A stretch of 64,000 nt of DNA from Bodo saltans (GCA_001460835.1 CYKH01001151.1:1930-65929); one strand, 5' to 3'; shown: positions 1 through 10,836, counted from the stretch's first letter. A program made the numbers and translations. The notes: a model not told the origin generated them from the letters alone.

Positions 1-248
1 TGACCGTCTGGAAGCCGAGGCAGGATGCGATTGAGAACGAGCACGCGAAGAATGCAGCAAGCGGCGCGACGTTCACTCCCCTCCACCTGAGGCAAATGAC
101 CGTTGGGCTGTTGAGGGAGGAGGAGGAGACCAGCATTGATCCATCGGGTGTCACGGGCAATCAAAGCAATAGTAGCGTCTTGCTGGGCCTTCACGACGCT
201 CATGTCGCGGACAACGTATCGGTTGAGGACAACAACGTGACTTTGTGA
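1..248 (+). CDS. 3' end of a family A type I membrane glycoprotein (partial)
   Basis: The gene enters the window already open and reads from base 3 to a TGA at 246-248. It encodes only the cytoplasmic tail, starting with WKPRQDAIENEHAKNAASG and ending EDNNVTL. Bases 3-120 are nearly identical to 2557-2674 of the next gene, so this is a close paralogue of the 790-2778 gene by recent duplication or gene conversion. After that block the two tails diverge but keep the same kind of ending, an acidic stretch followed by V-T/I-L. The membrane span and ectodomain lie upstream of the window. The function is unknown. Confidence 0.8.
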   Translation, partial: TVWKPRQDAIENEHAKNAASGATFTPLHLRQMTVGLLREEEETSIDPSGVTGNQSNSSVLLGLHDAHVADNVSVEDNNVTL

Positions 249-789
249 ACGTGTCAAACGATTCGTTTTGTGTTTTCTTCTGCAGTTGTGTTTTGAAGTT
301 TTTCCCTCCGTATCGTATGATGACTCCGTTCCTCTCCCACACAAGAACTTGACTCTCATCGACCTAGACCGAGAGACACCCGTGTTGATTTGGCACCAAA
401 ATCGAACGCTATTCGTCCAAGGCCAAAGTACCATGCTTCATGATCCACCATGATCAGTGTTGTTGTTTTTGAGTTGTTTGTTGTTGTTTTTGTGTGTGTG
501 TGTTTGCGTGTTTCCTCCTTCGCTCATTTTTTTTTTTCCTTCGCCATACGCTGTTGAGCAATTGATGGTGGACTAGATGCTAGCGATCCTTGATGTTTTT
601 TGTTGTTGTTGTTGTTTTTTTCTCTCCTTAACATATCCCTAAAAATGAAAGAAGGAAAGAATCTTTACAGTAAAGAGCCAACAGATTTGAAATGAGCAAA
701 GCCAAGTAAGTTCGCTTCCCATCCATATTGATCCTCTCTGCCGTTCCAACTGCAACGGACTGCAACGACAATATTACGAAGAGACAACC
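249..789 (+). other. Intergenic spacer with T-rich processing signals
   Basis: I see no credible gene. TG- and T-rich stretches fill about 461-640. The run at 614-629 is followed by the first AG at 650-651, a plausible spliced-leader acceptor leaving a 5' UTR of about 138 nt for the gene at 790. Confidence 0.55.
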
Positions 790-2778
790 ATGAGGTTCGT
801 GGCCATATCTTTGCTCCACACCATTACAGTTCTACTTTGTTGCACTCTGTCAGCAACAGCTTCTGCTGCAGCCACAGAGGTCACAACCGCCCCGCAAACA
901 ACAACACCGTCACCGAATAGCGGTCTCGTTGTGCAGAGCATCATAAGCAATCGTCAGTTTTCCTACGATACCACCGATCCTGCAGCGTACGATTGTGTTG
1001 ATGATGCACACCATCCCGAGAAGATTCTACGCAATGCGTCCCTCTATTACCGAGAGAAGTATTGGTGGTATGCTGCAAGGGGGAAGTTGACAGTGTGTCC
1101 GTACGTGAATGTACCATATTTCACGGCAACGCAATATTTTTCCTACGACTTTGCATTCGGGAACAGTCAATCATCTTTGTGGGCCACAGCAAACGCCACA
1201 GAATCCGCGATTCAGTGTGGCATTGTTTGTGATGTCATTCCACCCAACGATAGCAACAATAGTCAAGTGGTGGATAGGACTTCCTACACGTTTCAAGGAA
1301 ATCCTCGCACAACGTTTCAGCAAACGACGAATAACACATCAACATTCAACGCAACGAGTGGCTCGCTCGTCAACATGACAACTGAAGTCATTGCGACGTT
1401 CTCCACAGTTTCTTGCTTTGTGTCTAGCAGTGGGATTCGTAACAGCAGTGAACTTGAGTTCGAAGAAGCGCAGTCGGGCTTCGACGACGGTGTCTGCACT
1501 GCGTTTATTCAATACAACAGCTCCTACTGGGAGAACGGGACTGTGTTCGCCACCCCTCGCAACCTCACGGCGGTGGTTGTCGAGGACGTGATCCTCTCCG
1601 GCGGTCTCATCACCAACATTGTGATTGAGTTCCCTCATCTCTCGTCATGCCCGTGGTATTTGATCAACACTTTGAACACCAGTGATTGGGAATATGTCTC
1701 AACTTCCAATGCCCCAATCATCACACTCTATGTCACCCCTCTGTTCGGTGGTGATGTGAGAGGGATCTTGATGACAAACTTCTTGCTGCAGAATCTCTCG
1801 TGTGACGCCAGCAGTGGCAGCGCTGTGTTTCGTGCGCAGATTGGCTCTTCTCAAGGCGACTATGCGTTAGACCAGTTCACTTCCGTTGCCTCGCAAACAT
1901 TCTCGTTGATTGATGTGACACACCTTTCGCTTGTCTACTGGAACTCAGTTATGCCATTGACGACCACAATTCTCCTCGCCCCCGGCGTGACCGTGCAGGT
2001 ACTTCCTCCCTTCGACCCAAATGTGTCGTCGTGGACGCCCTTTGTGAACTACTCGTCACCTGCGTGGTCTCGTAATTCCACACGCTGCTACCATGTGCTC
2101 CCACTTAGTACCAACGGGACGCCCACAACACTTGGTTATGGAATATTGTGTAGCATCAAGAATCGTATGTACATTTTTACGCACTTGCTGAATGTGACGG
2201 CGTTTTGCTGCGACGCTAGGGCCGATAGTAACTCGTTTGTGTGGTCAAACTACGTGCAAGTCGAACTGTATCGCCCGGGACTCGACGCAGGAAACGTGGT
2301 GTGGTTCGTGGACACCAGCGGCATCACGCCCACGATGATGACGCCAGCCCCCGCAACCTCATCGCCTGGCGGCACCAACAACTCTGATGGGAGCAACAAC
2401 ACCAACGCAACGCCAACGCCTGGTGGTGTTGGACGTGACGACAGCAGCAGCAGTGGTGGAAGCGGCGGCGGTGGCACAGCAAACGTTGGGGCGATCCTCG
2501 GGGGCACACTGTCCGGTGTCGTCGTCATCGTGGCTGCGATCGTCGCGTATTTCTACTGCGTCTGGAAGCCGAGGCAGGATGCGATTGAGAACGAGTACGC
2601 GAAGAATGCAGCAAGCGGCGCGACGTTCACTCCCCTCCACCTGAGGGAAATGACCGTTGGGCTGTTGAGGGAGGAGGAAAGCGGCATCGATCAGGCGGGG
2701 TCACCTGCCGCCACAGGCAACAGCATCCTGATGGGCATTTACAACGTGTCACTGGATGAGGACAACGTGATTCTGTAA
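790..2778 (+). CDS. Family A type I membrane glycoprotein, intact
   Basis: The 662-residue protein starts with a typical signal peptide (residues 1 to about 26, a hydrophobic core ending in small residues). The ectodomain has many N-x-S/T sites and paired cysteines. Two blocks are shared with its paralogues in this window: a QCGIVC motif near residue 140 and a block around YWENGTVFA near residue 246, followed by PRNLTAVVVED. A TRCY motif occurs near residue 430. A low-complexity S/T/G/N stalk (about 520-565) leads to one membrane span (about 567-591) and a cytoplasmic tail beginning VWKPRQDAIENEY and ending DEDNVIL. This is probably a surface or endomembrane glycoprotein. I do not recognise the ectodomain fold and assign no ligand. 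It is the only complete copy of its family here. Confidence 0.85.
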   Translation: MRFVAISLLHTITVLLCCTLSATASAAATEVTTAPQTTTPSPNSGLVVQSIISNRQFSYDTTDPAAYDCVDDAHHPEKILRNASLYYREKYWWYAARGKLTVCPYVNVPYFTATQYFSYDFAFGNSQSSLWATANATESAIQCGIVCDVIPPNDSNNSQVVDRTSYTFQGNPRTTFQQTTNNTSTFNATSGSLVNMTTEVIATFSTVSCFVSSSGIRNSSELEFEEAQSGFDDGVCTAFIQYNSSYWENGTVFATPRNLTAVVVEDVILSGGLITNIVIEFPHLSSCPWYLINTLNTSDWEYVSTSNAPIITLYVTPLFGGDVRGILMTNFLLQNLSCDASSGSAVFRAQIGSSQGDYALDQFTSVASQTFSLIDVTHLSLVYWNSVMPLTTTILLAPGVTVQVLPPFDPNVSSWTPFVNYSSPAWSRNSTRCYHVLPLSTNGTPTTLGYGILCSIKNRMYIFTHLLNVTAFCCDARADSNSFVWSNYVQVELYRPGLDAGNVVWFVDTSGITPTMMTPAPATSSPGGTNNSDGSNNTNATPTPGGVGRDDSSSSGGSGGGGTANVGAILGGTLSGVVVIVAAIVAYFYCVWKPRQDAIENEYAKNAASGATFTPLHLREMTVGLLREEESGIDQAGSPAATGNSILMGIYNVSLDEDNVIL

Positions 2779-3183
2779 TACCACCAACGATCTTTTTATG
2801 TTGTTTGGTAATGTTCCGTTACGCCAACGTTTATTATTTAGAGAAAAATCTTCCCATGTGGTTTTTGCGGTCCTTCCGCACACTTTTTTGCTCGTTCGCG
2901 CATAGATGTTGCGTGAGCAAGAATAGACCTCTCAGCAATGAAGCTAGCAAACCTGACGGCCACTATCACGCTTGATGTTTTCCTTTTTGTTCATTGGTTT
3001 GATCCACTATCTCGGAAACAAATAAGAAAAAAAGAAAAAATCCCTCTATGTTTCTGTCCTTCTGCTTTGAAAAGAGAGAATAGTGTTGCCGAGGTAGTAG
3101 CGCTGGCGCAAATGATTGATCCTTCGAATTCATATTGACAAGCCAGCACCCAACAAACATATCCCTAATCCGCGGCAAACAAG
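2779..3183 (+). other. Intergenic spacer
   Basis: I see no credible gene. A pyrimidine-rich run at 3041-3069 followed by AG at 3073-3074 is a plausible trans-splice acceptor for the downstream family A copy. Small open frames here show no conserved features. Confidence 0.5.
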
Positions 3184-5235
3184 ATGCACTGCCTCCTGAT
3201 TCCTTTTAAACTGTTGTCGCCCAAGTCAATATTGAGAAGTCTCCTTACGACGCTCATAGTGACCAGCCTCGCAGTTTTTGGCGTTTCCGGTCTTTCCTTT
3301 ACTTTTGTTTTCGACGACTCGACTGACGTCATCGATATCAATTTCCCCCCCAACCAAACCTCGGGTGTGGTGAACTATTCCTTCATCGAAAACCCTCGAG
3401 TTCCTGTCGTCCCATCACTGAGTGGGGGTGCCAATGGGTGTAGCAATGATATCCTGCACGACTCATATTTCAGCAATTTGAGTGTGCCGTATCTCTCGCT
3501 CACCACCGCATTCGCTACTCGCGCAAGACATCCGTGTCGATATATCGCACCTGCGCCGTACTTTCAGGCAGCAACGGAGGGCTGGAACCATTCATTCTCT
3601 TTTAAGAATACTCGCGTCACGAGCATCACAGATCCAACTCAAGTACTACAATGCGGCATGTCGTGCAGCGTGACGAGCGCACAGTTTGACGGCTCCATCG
3701 TAACAACAGAACTAGACCTCGGTGGCACGGTAGGTCTCATTCAGGAGGTCACCTTGAACACGACGTATGTGTTTAACGTTAGCACTGAAACGTACATGAA
3801 TCGCTCCTCCTCAGTGCTTGATCACTTCACACGTGTCAGATGTGATGTCGTGAGTCGTAGCAGCAGCAACAATAGCAGCAACGCAGGATTCAATGACGCC
3901 GTGTGCACTGGCTACATTCAGTACAATAGTTCTTTCTGGGAGAATGGGACTTTGTTCGCACTTCCACAGAATTTCTCTGCTCCTGTTGTCACAAACGATG
4001 TTGTACTGTCTGGCTACCCCTCAACGCTCACGTTTTATGTTCCAGGTCTTACAACGTGCCCGCGGTATCTCGTTGAACGGCCCAATCCTGGGTGGGGAAG
4101 AAACACCCCTCGAACTGAACCTGATTCTCCCTACAACTCATTCGTAACACTTCTGCTAGAGGAGCCCACACAATTCTTTAATCTTTCCACCGTTGACATT
4201 GCACTCATCAATGTCACCTGCACACCCCCACTGAGCGGAAGTGGTGACGTCATCTTTGTTGGTCGACTCGGCAACTCCGCGACAGATTCCTACGTACGCA
4301 GGATTTACACTTCAGGACCAAGATCCACTGGGGACTTTCTGCAGCCTGCAAGCATCACCATTTTAAAGATCACGCCGTTCTTCTGGGGGCCGGCTGTCAC
4401 TCCAGTCATCGCTGCCGGAGTTAGGATTCGTCAGCTTCCTGTCATGCAAGCAAACCTATCTAGTTGGTCGCCGAGTGCGAACTACTCCACTCCACCAAAT
4501 TCACAAAACCCGTCTCGATGCTACAAACAACCCCACGTGCAGCAGACGGTACTTCAACGACACTTGGGGTCCCTCAAATTCTCTGCAGCGTGATTGGCAA
4601 AGCATAAATCGCATCATACATCACAAGCAGCACTACATTCTGTTGCAGTGCGATCGGGCCAAACTCCGCGTCGCCATCAGTCCCTTTTGTTTGGGCAAAT
4701 TTTATTCACGTAGAGGTCGTGCTGAGCAACGACCATATCGTCAGCTGGTTTGTGGATCGTGAGGGCATCATGCCAGTGCCTATGATGACACCCGCACCCA
4801 CTGCTGCTGCTGCGGATGATGACAGTAACGGAGCTCCCAGAAACGCCACACCATCGTCGCCGTCGCCTTCTTCGGGTAGCCATCATGGAGAAGACGACAA
4901 CACTACAGGAGCCTCTGGAGAGGGATCTACATCATCAGCGATTCCAGCTATCCTTGCTGGAACACTGGCCGGTGTCGTGATTGTGTGTGTGTTTTGATCG
5001 CCGTCTAAACTACTTCAAGGTGTGGAGGCCGCAACAAGACATTATTGATGTTGAGACGAAAAAGAACAAAATGTACGCCTCAGTGCACCTGAGTCATTTA
5101 GCGGCAACCATCACGACGATGATCGCGGAAGAGGAATCGTCAAGTGGTGGCGCTGGTCAGTTGCTGTCGAGTCCACCACCTCCTTCACGAGCAACAAGTG
5201 CGGCACAATCATGGAAGACATCTATGGTGAAATGA
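3184..5235 (+). pseudogene. Family A membrane glycoprotein, broken by two frameshifts and one stop
   Basis: The copy starts with ATG at 3184 and a signal-peptide-like segment (KSILRSLLTTLIVTSLAVFG). It shares the QCGMSC motif, the FWENGTLFA block and the SRCY motif with its paralogues. The homologous reading then leaves the first frame near 4529-4540, at a C-rich run, so that frame ends at 4591-4593. The new frame carries GTSTTLGV, TTFCC and SWFVDREGIMP, which match the family, but is interrupted by TAA at 4605-4607. A second shift falls in the TG run at about 4982-4991, inside the membrane span. Past it, VWRPQQDI and an acidic tail continue to 5235. The ending SMVK lacks the family V-T/I-L terminus. 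It is a decayed gene unless the changes are sequencing errors at homopolymer or dinucleotide runs. Confidence 0.8.
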
Positions 5236-5509
5236 TCTTGTAAAGTGTTTAGTGACAAATGCGTGTCGCGTGAAATGTGTCTTGTGACAATGACGAACTT
5301 TTTGTGTGTGCGTGTGAAGGTTCTTCCAATCTTTGAAGCGACTCCCAATTATGTTGCGCGCCTTCATACCTCAGCTTTTGATGGTGGCACATTTGTTTTT
5401 ATTTCGTTATTGTCTCTGTTGTCGGGCATAGAAGGAAAAACGAACAAAGTGTAAGTTTTCTAGTTTCGTTTTTTACCTTGTCGGAGGTCATCGCGCAATC
5501 GTCTTACAG

Positions 5510-6916
5510 ATGCGCCCGGGATCGCAACTCAACATTTCACCGCATTTGGACAAAGTCACCTTTGCTACCGTTGCATCATTAGTGTTGACCTTTTCGTTTG
5601 CTCTAGGTGGCGCGATCTATTACCTTCTCTGGAAGCCAAGGCAAGACGCTGCTGAATTGGAACTCGCCAAGAATGCAGCTAGTGGTGGTGGAGGCGCCTT
5701 CGCTCCCCTCATCCTGCAAGGGATGAGAACGGGAACAACTGAAAAGGAAGAAGCGTATGTCGACGAAAGTCGCAGTATTTTGTTTGAACCTGTTGCTGGA
5801 ACTGCCCTCCCTCTGCAAGTAGGAGAAGATGCCCTTCCACACGATTTGAACGACGAAGTTCCTGCCCGACACAACTGCAAGAACTGTCATCGTCATCTGC
5901 ATTGGCCAGTTCCACTTCCGCCGATGTTGCACACATTCGGTCAAGCAAGCAACCTGCCACAGACCGCGAAGAAGAAGCACAACATCTCCACAACAACGAA
6001 GACCAACCACGCGAATGGGAAGAAACCATTGCCGAGGATGCAACAGGCCATCATGACGAAAAAGAAGCATACTCTGGTCCTGGATATTGATGAAACCCTC
6101 CTCAATTACCTTGAATCAAAAGGTCACGTAAACCACAAGCGACTTGTAACCTATCAAGTATACTTGCGCCCCCACGTCGGTGCGTTCTTGAAGGAGATGC
6201 ATGAGCTGTTTGAAGTCGTCATGTACACTGCTGCTTCTTCTTGGTACGGAGCCGCGATGATCAACGTGCTTGAGAAAGCTGCTGGGCTGCCACCGAGCCC
6301 GTACTACGACGCGACGGTGCCGTGGGGCTGCCTCGATTCTCGTGATGATGTGCCTGCGGAGGAGGCGAAGGCCATGAAGTATGCCCCGGTGCTTGGCAAG
6401 GACCACGTGAACTGGTATTTACTGACTTATTCGCACACGCTTAACTCACGCCGTTTTGACAGTATGAAGCACCTTCCCATCCTTGGCCGCGATCCCGACT
6501 CAACGATCATCATCGACGACAAAGTGCGGAGCTTTCCGCTGAATCCGCGTGCGGGGATCAAGATTTGTAGGTTTGGCTGTAGAGATGACGATGATGCCCT
6601 GCTTCAACTGTCGCCGATGCTGCGCGCTGTTGCCGCTGCGCCAAATGCGTTGCGTGAGCTTGACCACTGGCGTCCTGACGAGTACGTGAAGTGCGACAAC
6701 TTCACAGATAACATGAGTGGCAACGATGTCCGCGATCGCATTCTTGGAAATGTGTTGTACAAGCGACGTGATTGTGCGATTTCCGCGCTTGTTGCTAATT
6801 CAGGCAACGCTGAGCTACTCGAGGAGGCAACAAAACTGACAACACAATTGTTCGAGTGGAGCAAAGACTATATGAAGGACGAGCAAGATAAAGCAACTGC
6901 ATTTTCAAAGTATTGA
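5510..6916 (+). CDS. Chimeric membrane-anchored FCP1/SCP-like protein phosphatase
   Basis: The 468-residue protein has two parts. Residues 1 to about 115 carry one hydrophobic span (about 18-41) followed by the family A cytoplasmic tail. Bases 5615-5854 closely match 10287-10526 of the gene at 8505. From about residue 117 it is a NIF/FCP1-homology phosphatase of the HAD superfamily, preceded by a C-x2-C-H segment. Visible motifs are the nucleophile motif DIDETLL (D192, D194, T196), motif II at T240 (MYTAASSW), and the acidic motif IIIDDKV (D336, D337). The family dephosphorylates Ser/Thr. The nearest architecture is the membrane-anchored Dullard/CTDNEP1 type, facing the cytosol or nucleus; the substrate is unknown. 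ATG 5510 directly follows an AG. The catalytic residues look complete, so it may be active. Confidence 0.8.
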   Translation: MRPGSQLNISPHLDKVTFATVASLVLTFSFALGGAIYYLLWKPRQDAAELELAKNAASGGGGAFAPLILQGMRTGTTEKEEAYVDESRSILFEPVAGTALPLQVGEDALPHDLNDEVPARHNCKNCHRHLHWPVPLPPMLHTFGQASNLPQTAKKKHNISTTTKTNHANGKKPLPRMQQAIMTKKKHTLVLDIDETLLNYLESKGHVNHKRLVTYQVYLRPHVGAFLKEMHELFEVVMYTAASSWYGAAMINVLEKAAGLPPSPYYDATVPWGCLDSRDDVPAEEAKAMKYAPVLGKDHVNWYLLTYSHTLNSRRFDSMKHLPILGRDPDSTIIIDDKVRSFPLNPRAGIKICRFGCRDDDDALLQLSPMLRAVAAAPNALRELDHWRPDEYVKCDNFTDNMSGNDVRDRILGNVLYKRRDCAISALVANSGNAELLEEATKLTTQLFEWSKDYMKDEQDKATAFSKY

Positions 6917-7167
6917 TGCCCAAATAAAATGGATTGAAAGAAGAACCTGTTGGTGAACTGTGTGAGGCATCGAAGAGGGATTCGTAGATTCGACTCTGCG
7001 ACTCTACAGAGAATGCACATTTCGTTGGGGGTCTTGATGACAACACGTCATGCCTTGAGATCAGATCATTATAAGTGGCTAAATGGGCCTTTAATCTAAA
7101 ACTATTTTTTTCTTCTGTTGGATTTATGAGAAACCGACATAGCCCCTGCTCGCCGCGTTTTGCTTCA

Positions 7168-8111
7168 ATGCGCGCCAGTTTACTGAAATTGTGCAGCACC
7201 GCTGTTCCTGCCCGATGCAACTACAACAACTGTCATCGTCATCTGCATTGGCCAGTTCCACTTCCGCCGATGTTGGACACTTTCGATCAAGCAAGCAACC
7301 TTCCAGAGACCACGAAGAAGAAGAAGCACAACATCTCCACAACAACGAAGACCAACCACGCGAATGGGAAGAAACCATTGCCGGAGATGCAACAGGCCAT
7401 CATGACGAAAAAGAAGCATACTCTGGTCCTGGATATTGATGAAACCCTTCTCTATTACAATAGATCGGTGCGTCACGAGAACAAGCGACTTGAAAACTAT
7501 CAAGTATACTTGCGCCCCCACGTCGGTGCGTTCCTGAAGGAGATGCATGAGCTGTTTGAGGTCGTCATTTTCACAGCTGCTGCTTCTTGGTACGGAGCCG
7601 CGATGACCAACGTGCTAGAGAAAGCTGCTGGGTGCCACGAGCCCGTACTACGACGCGACGGTGCCGTGGGGCTGCCTCGATTCTATCGATGATGTAACCG
7701 CGGAGGAAGCGAAGGTAATGAAGTATGCCCCGGTGCTTGGGAAGGACCACGTGAACTGGTACCTGCTAACATTCTCCCACACGCTTAACTCATCCAACTT
7801 CAAGATGATGAAGTACCTTACGATCCTTGGCCGCGATCCCGACTCAACGATCATCATCGACGACAAAGTGCGGAGCTTTCCGCTGAATCCGCGTGCGGGG
7901 ATCAAGATCCCTAGTATTACCTGTAGAGCCAACGATGATGCGCTGCTTCAACTGTCACCGAGCTACTCGACGAGGCAACAAAACTGACAACACAGAAATT
8001 CAAGTGGAGCAACTCGACGAGGCAACAAAACTGACAACACAGAAATTCAAGTGGAGCAAAGACTATATGAAGGATGAGCAACAAAAAGCAACTGCCTTTT
8101 CGAAGTCTTAA
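7168..8111 (+). pseudogene. Second FCP1/SCP-like phosphatase copy, frameshifted and internally deleted
   Basis: From about 7204 this copy is closely similar to the preceding phosphatase: the CHRHLHW segment, the DIDETLL motif at 7432, the TAAASWYG motif, and IIIDDKV near 7853-7872. It lacks the family A membrane tail; upstream sequence is unrelated. In-frame ATGs are at 7126 and 7168. A pyrimidine run at 7105-7118 with the next AG at 7129-7130 favours 7168. Small deletions near 7628-7640 shift the frame. About 66 codons present in the other copy are missing after LLQLSP, and a 47-bp tandem duplication (7966-8059) shifts it again before the common ending KDYMKDEQ. The nucleophile and acidic motifs now lie in different frames, so a working enzyme is unlikely. 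Confidence 0.78.
7966..8059 (+). repeat. 47-bp perfect tandem duplication in the phosphatase pseudogene
   Basis: The unit begins CTCGACGAGGCAACAAAACT and occurs at 7966-8012 and 8013-8059 without spacer or visible mismatch. Its length is not a multiple of three, so it alters the reading frame. Confidence 0.9.
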
Positions 8112-8504
8112 GTCTCGCTCCGTTAAGAAATTGTGATTGTGTCTGTTCGGTTTGGCGGTAAGAAAAAGAAATTGTTGGTACAGCCGTGTATATCTCTGCG
8201 CGTCTCTGGTTAGACAAAAAAAAACGGTGTACGTTGTGCGATGCATAGCAGACGGACCACCTATGTTGATCGGCAACAAAAGACTGGCAATTGTCATCGG
8301 TAACACGTACGATGGAAAAAGCCTCTTTTAAATTATTGCTGTGTGTGTAGCATGACCGCCACCACCATATTTCCGCTTGTGATGGCTTCTTTCGTTGGTG
8401 TTGTTGTTGCTTTATGATGTAGGCACAGTAGAAAAAAAAGGAACAAAGAAGAACATTTTGAGGTCGATTTTGTTGGTATCTAGTTGGAGGTATTTGTCTT
8501 TTTG
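8112..8504 (+). other. Intergenic spacer
   Basis: No convincing gene is present. A short T-rich stretch (8466-8481) followed by TAG at 8481-8483 is a candidate spliced-leader acceptor, which would leave a 5' UTR of 21 nt before ATG 8505. Confidence 0.5.
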
Positions 8505-10550
8505 ATGCGTTGGAATGTGTTGCAACTCAGCACTTGGAGTCGCGCTGTCTTCGTGTTGTTGGTGCTGACCTTTTCGTCATCTACTTTTGCAGGTGTCTTG
8601 GCGAACAATGATTCCAGCGCACCAACAACAACAACAGCAGGAACCTATACCGTTGTGGAAATTATCAATCCAGAAGTTCCCGTGGACAACGGCGAGTGGT
8701 GCGTAGATGATCTTTTGGATCCCAAGCGTGTTCTCCTCAACTCTTGGACGTTCTCGTTTTCCTTTAGCAACAGTCGTGTCACGACCAACACAACGGACAA
8801 CAACAACACTTGGAGTCCGTCTGGTGCTGTTGTCCCACAGTGCGGCATGTCCTGCCGTATTACCAGTCCTACCGACGGGTCCATATTTGATAAAGTGTTT
8901 TTTGGGACGTCATTTATGCTCCTGCAAGAGACGCTGGAAAGCACGAGGACGCTTAACACCACGAACGATCAACTCTTGAACGAGACGATAAGAGTGGTGG
9001 CGAACTTTACGAACGTTGTGTGCTCGATCTTCAGCAATCCTGTTGCGGTGGTAGGAGGATCCACCTCCAGCAGCAGTGCCTCTCTTCTTAGCGCACACGG
9101 ATTTGACGAGGCTGTATGCGTCGCGTTTATTCACTACAATCACTCCTACTGGGAAAATGGGACAGTGTTCGCCCTTCCTCGAAATCTCACCGCAGTGATT
9201 ACCGAGGACTTAATCATCTCTGGTGATCCTACAAACATCACCTTTCAATTTCCAGGCCTCACGACGTGCCCATGGTACTTGACGGCAAGGTCTAACATGG
9301 GCGAAAGTAGTGTCGAACATACATATGCAACGCTGAACGTCTCATACAACACGGGAGCTGCGGCTCAACTTTGGAACGTGATGCTCATTCATCTCAGTTG
9401 CGCAACGACTAGTAGAAGTCCGCCGCACGGCGTCAGTGAGGCGACCTTCACGGCTCGACTCGGAAACACAGCAGCAGACCTCTTTTTCGAAGCAGTGTAC
9501 CGTTTGGACTACGGAGTGGATTCGATAGATGTCGTGTCCATGTATCCGCTTTTCTGGTTTCCAATCACAATACCTGTATCATTTGCGAAAGGCGCTGGGG
9601 TTAAAATGCTTCCTGTGATGGACATGAATAAGTCTTCATGGGCAGCGGTGGAGGATTACTCTCAGCTCCCACAGTCCAATGCAACCACCCGATGCTACAA
9701 TACCAAACCTGTCGCTTCTGATGGTACACCCACCACCCTTGGCGGCGTCAAAGTATTCTGTGCGGGGGGGCGTGCCGTGGGATGGGACCGTGTGGCGAAC
9801 AATACACAAGAATAAAATATAATGATGTTAGCGATTCGGGATAATCAAACGCAGTATGCATGGCGGAATTACATTGTTGTGGGGCTTGGAACTAGTCTCT
9901 CTTATCAGACGGTGTGGTTTGTGGACTCGGTGATGTTTTGTTGCGTTGGGATTCGGGATAATCAAACGCAGTATGCATGGCGGAATTACATTGTTGTGGG
10001 GCTTGGAACTAGTCTCTCTTATCAGACGGTGTGGTTTGTGGACTCGGTGGGGATTACTCCTCCACTAATGATGACGCCTGCACCCTCACTGTCCGGTGGT
10101 GGTGGCGGCACTGCTGCCCCAGGAAGTGGTGTTGGAAGCAATAGTAGCAACACAAACACGACGACGCTCGTACCATCCATCGGCCAACAAGAAAGTAGTC
10201 GCCCTGATGACGATACAGATCATGTTGCTGCTATTCTCGGTGGAACACTGAGTGGGGTAGTGGTAGTGGTTGGAGTTCTTATCGCCATCTATTACCTTCT
10301 CTGGAAGCCAAGGCAAGATGCTGCTGAATTGGAACTCGCCAAGAATGCAGCTAGTGGTGGAGGCGCCTTCACTCCCCTCCACCTGCGAGGAATGAGAACA
10401 GGAACAACTGAAAAGGAAGAAGCATATGTTGACGAAAGTCACAACATTTTGTTTGAACCTGCTGCTGGAACTGCCCTCCCTCTGCAAGTAGGAGAAGAAG
10501 ACACCCTTCCACACGATTTGAATGACAACGATGACAAGGTGACCCTTTAA
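8505..10550 (+). pseudogene. Family A membrane glycoprotein interrupted by a stop and an internal duplication
   Basis: ATG 8505 opens a good signal peptide (hydrophobic core VFVLLVLTF, about residues 15-25). The ectodomain has QCGMSC, SYWENGTVFA followed by PRNLTAV, LTTCPWYL and TRCY motifs, as in the 790 gene. After GTPTTLGG, a run of seven G (9764-9770) is followed by sequence unlike the family and then TAA at 9813-9815. Reading resumes in the same frame at ATG 9822 with two near-adjacent copies of a 33-residue segment (RDNQTQYAWRNYIVV and onward). A P/S/T stalk, a membrane span (about 10236-10300) and the WKPRQDAAELELAKNAASG tail follow, ending NDDKVTL. Either the gene is broken or the G-run and duplication are assembly faults. 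The tail is the likely source, or sister, of the phosphatase fusion. Confidence 0.75.
9833..10049 (+). repeat. 100-bp direct repeat with 17-bp spacer
   Basis: Copies lie at 9833-9932 and 9950-10049, apparently identical, offset by 117 bp, inside the 3' half of the family A copy. The spacer encodes part of an MFCCV segment resembling the AFCC motif of the 790 gene, so the second copy keeps the ancestral order and the first looks like the added one. Confidence 0.9.
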
Positions 10551-10836
10551 GAACCACTTGCACAGTAGATGGCACAAGAAAAAAAACTGAGCGGTAATGC
10601 TCTTGATTTATGAATGCGATTAAAACGAAGTCAGAAAAAATCTCCTCGGTTTATTATGTGTCGATATGACATGGTGCTGGTTTATGTCGAGTCCCGACCA
10701 CTTCATATACGGCGAAGTTGCTATCAACACAGACTGTGCAAGTGACTTTTCTCTGATGCTCTTCGTTTGTCATCGTTCTTCAACATCTCTTGAAAACGAA
10801 GTTTCTTTTAAAAAAAACAAAAAGCGCGCAACTAGC

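Noticed and set aside
7126-7170. Start of the second phosphatase copy at ATG 7126
   Set aside because: The likely acceptor AG at 7129-7130 lies after this ATG, so 7168 is the better start; the copy is broken in any case.
10666-10836. Upstream start of the acidic-tailed protein at ATG 10666
   Set aside because: The extra 57 residues look like untranslated leader, and the nucleoplasmin-like fold begins exactly at the later ATG 10837.
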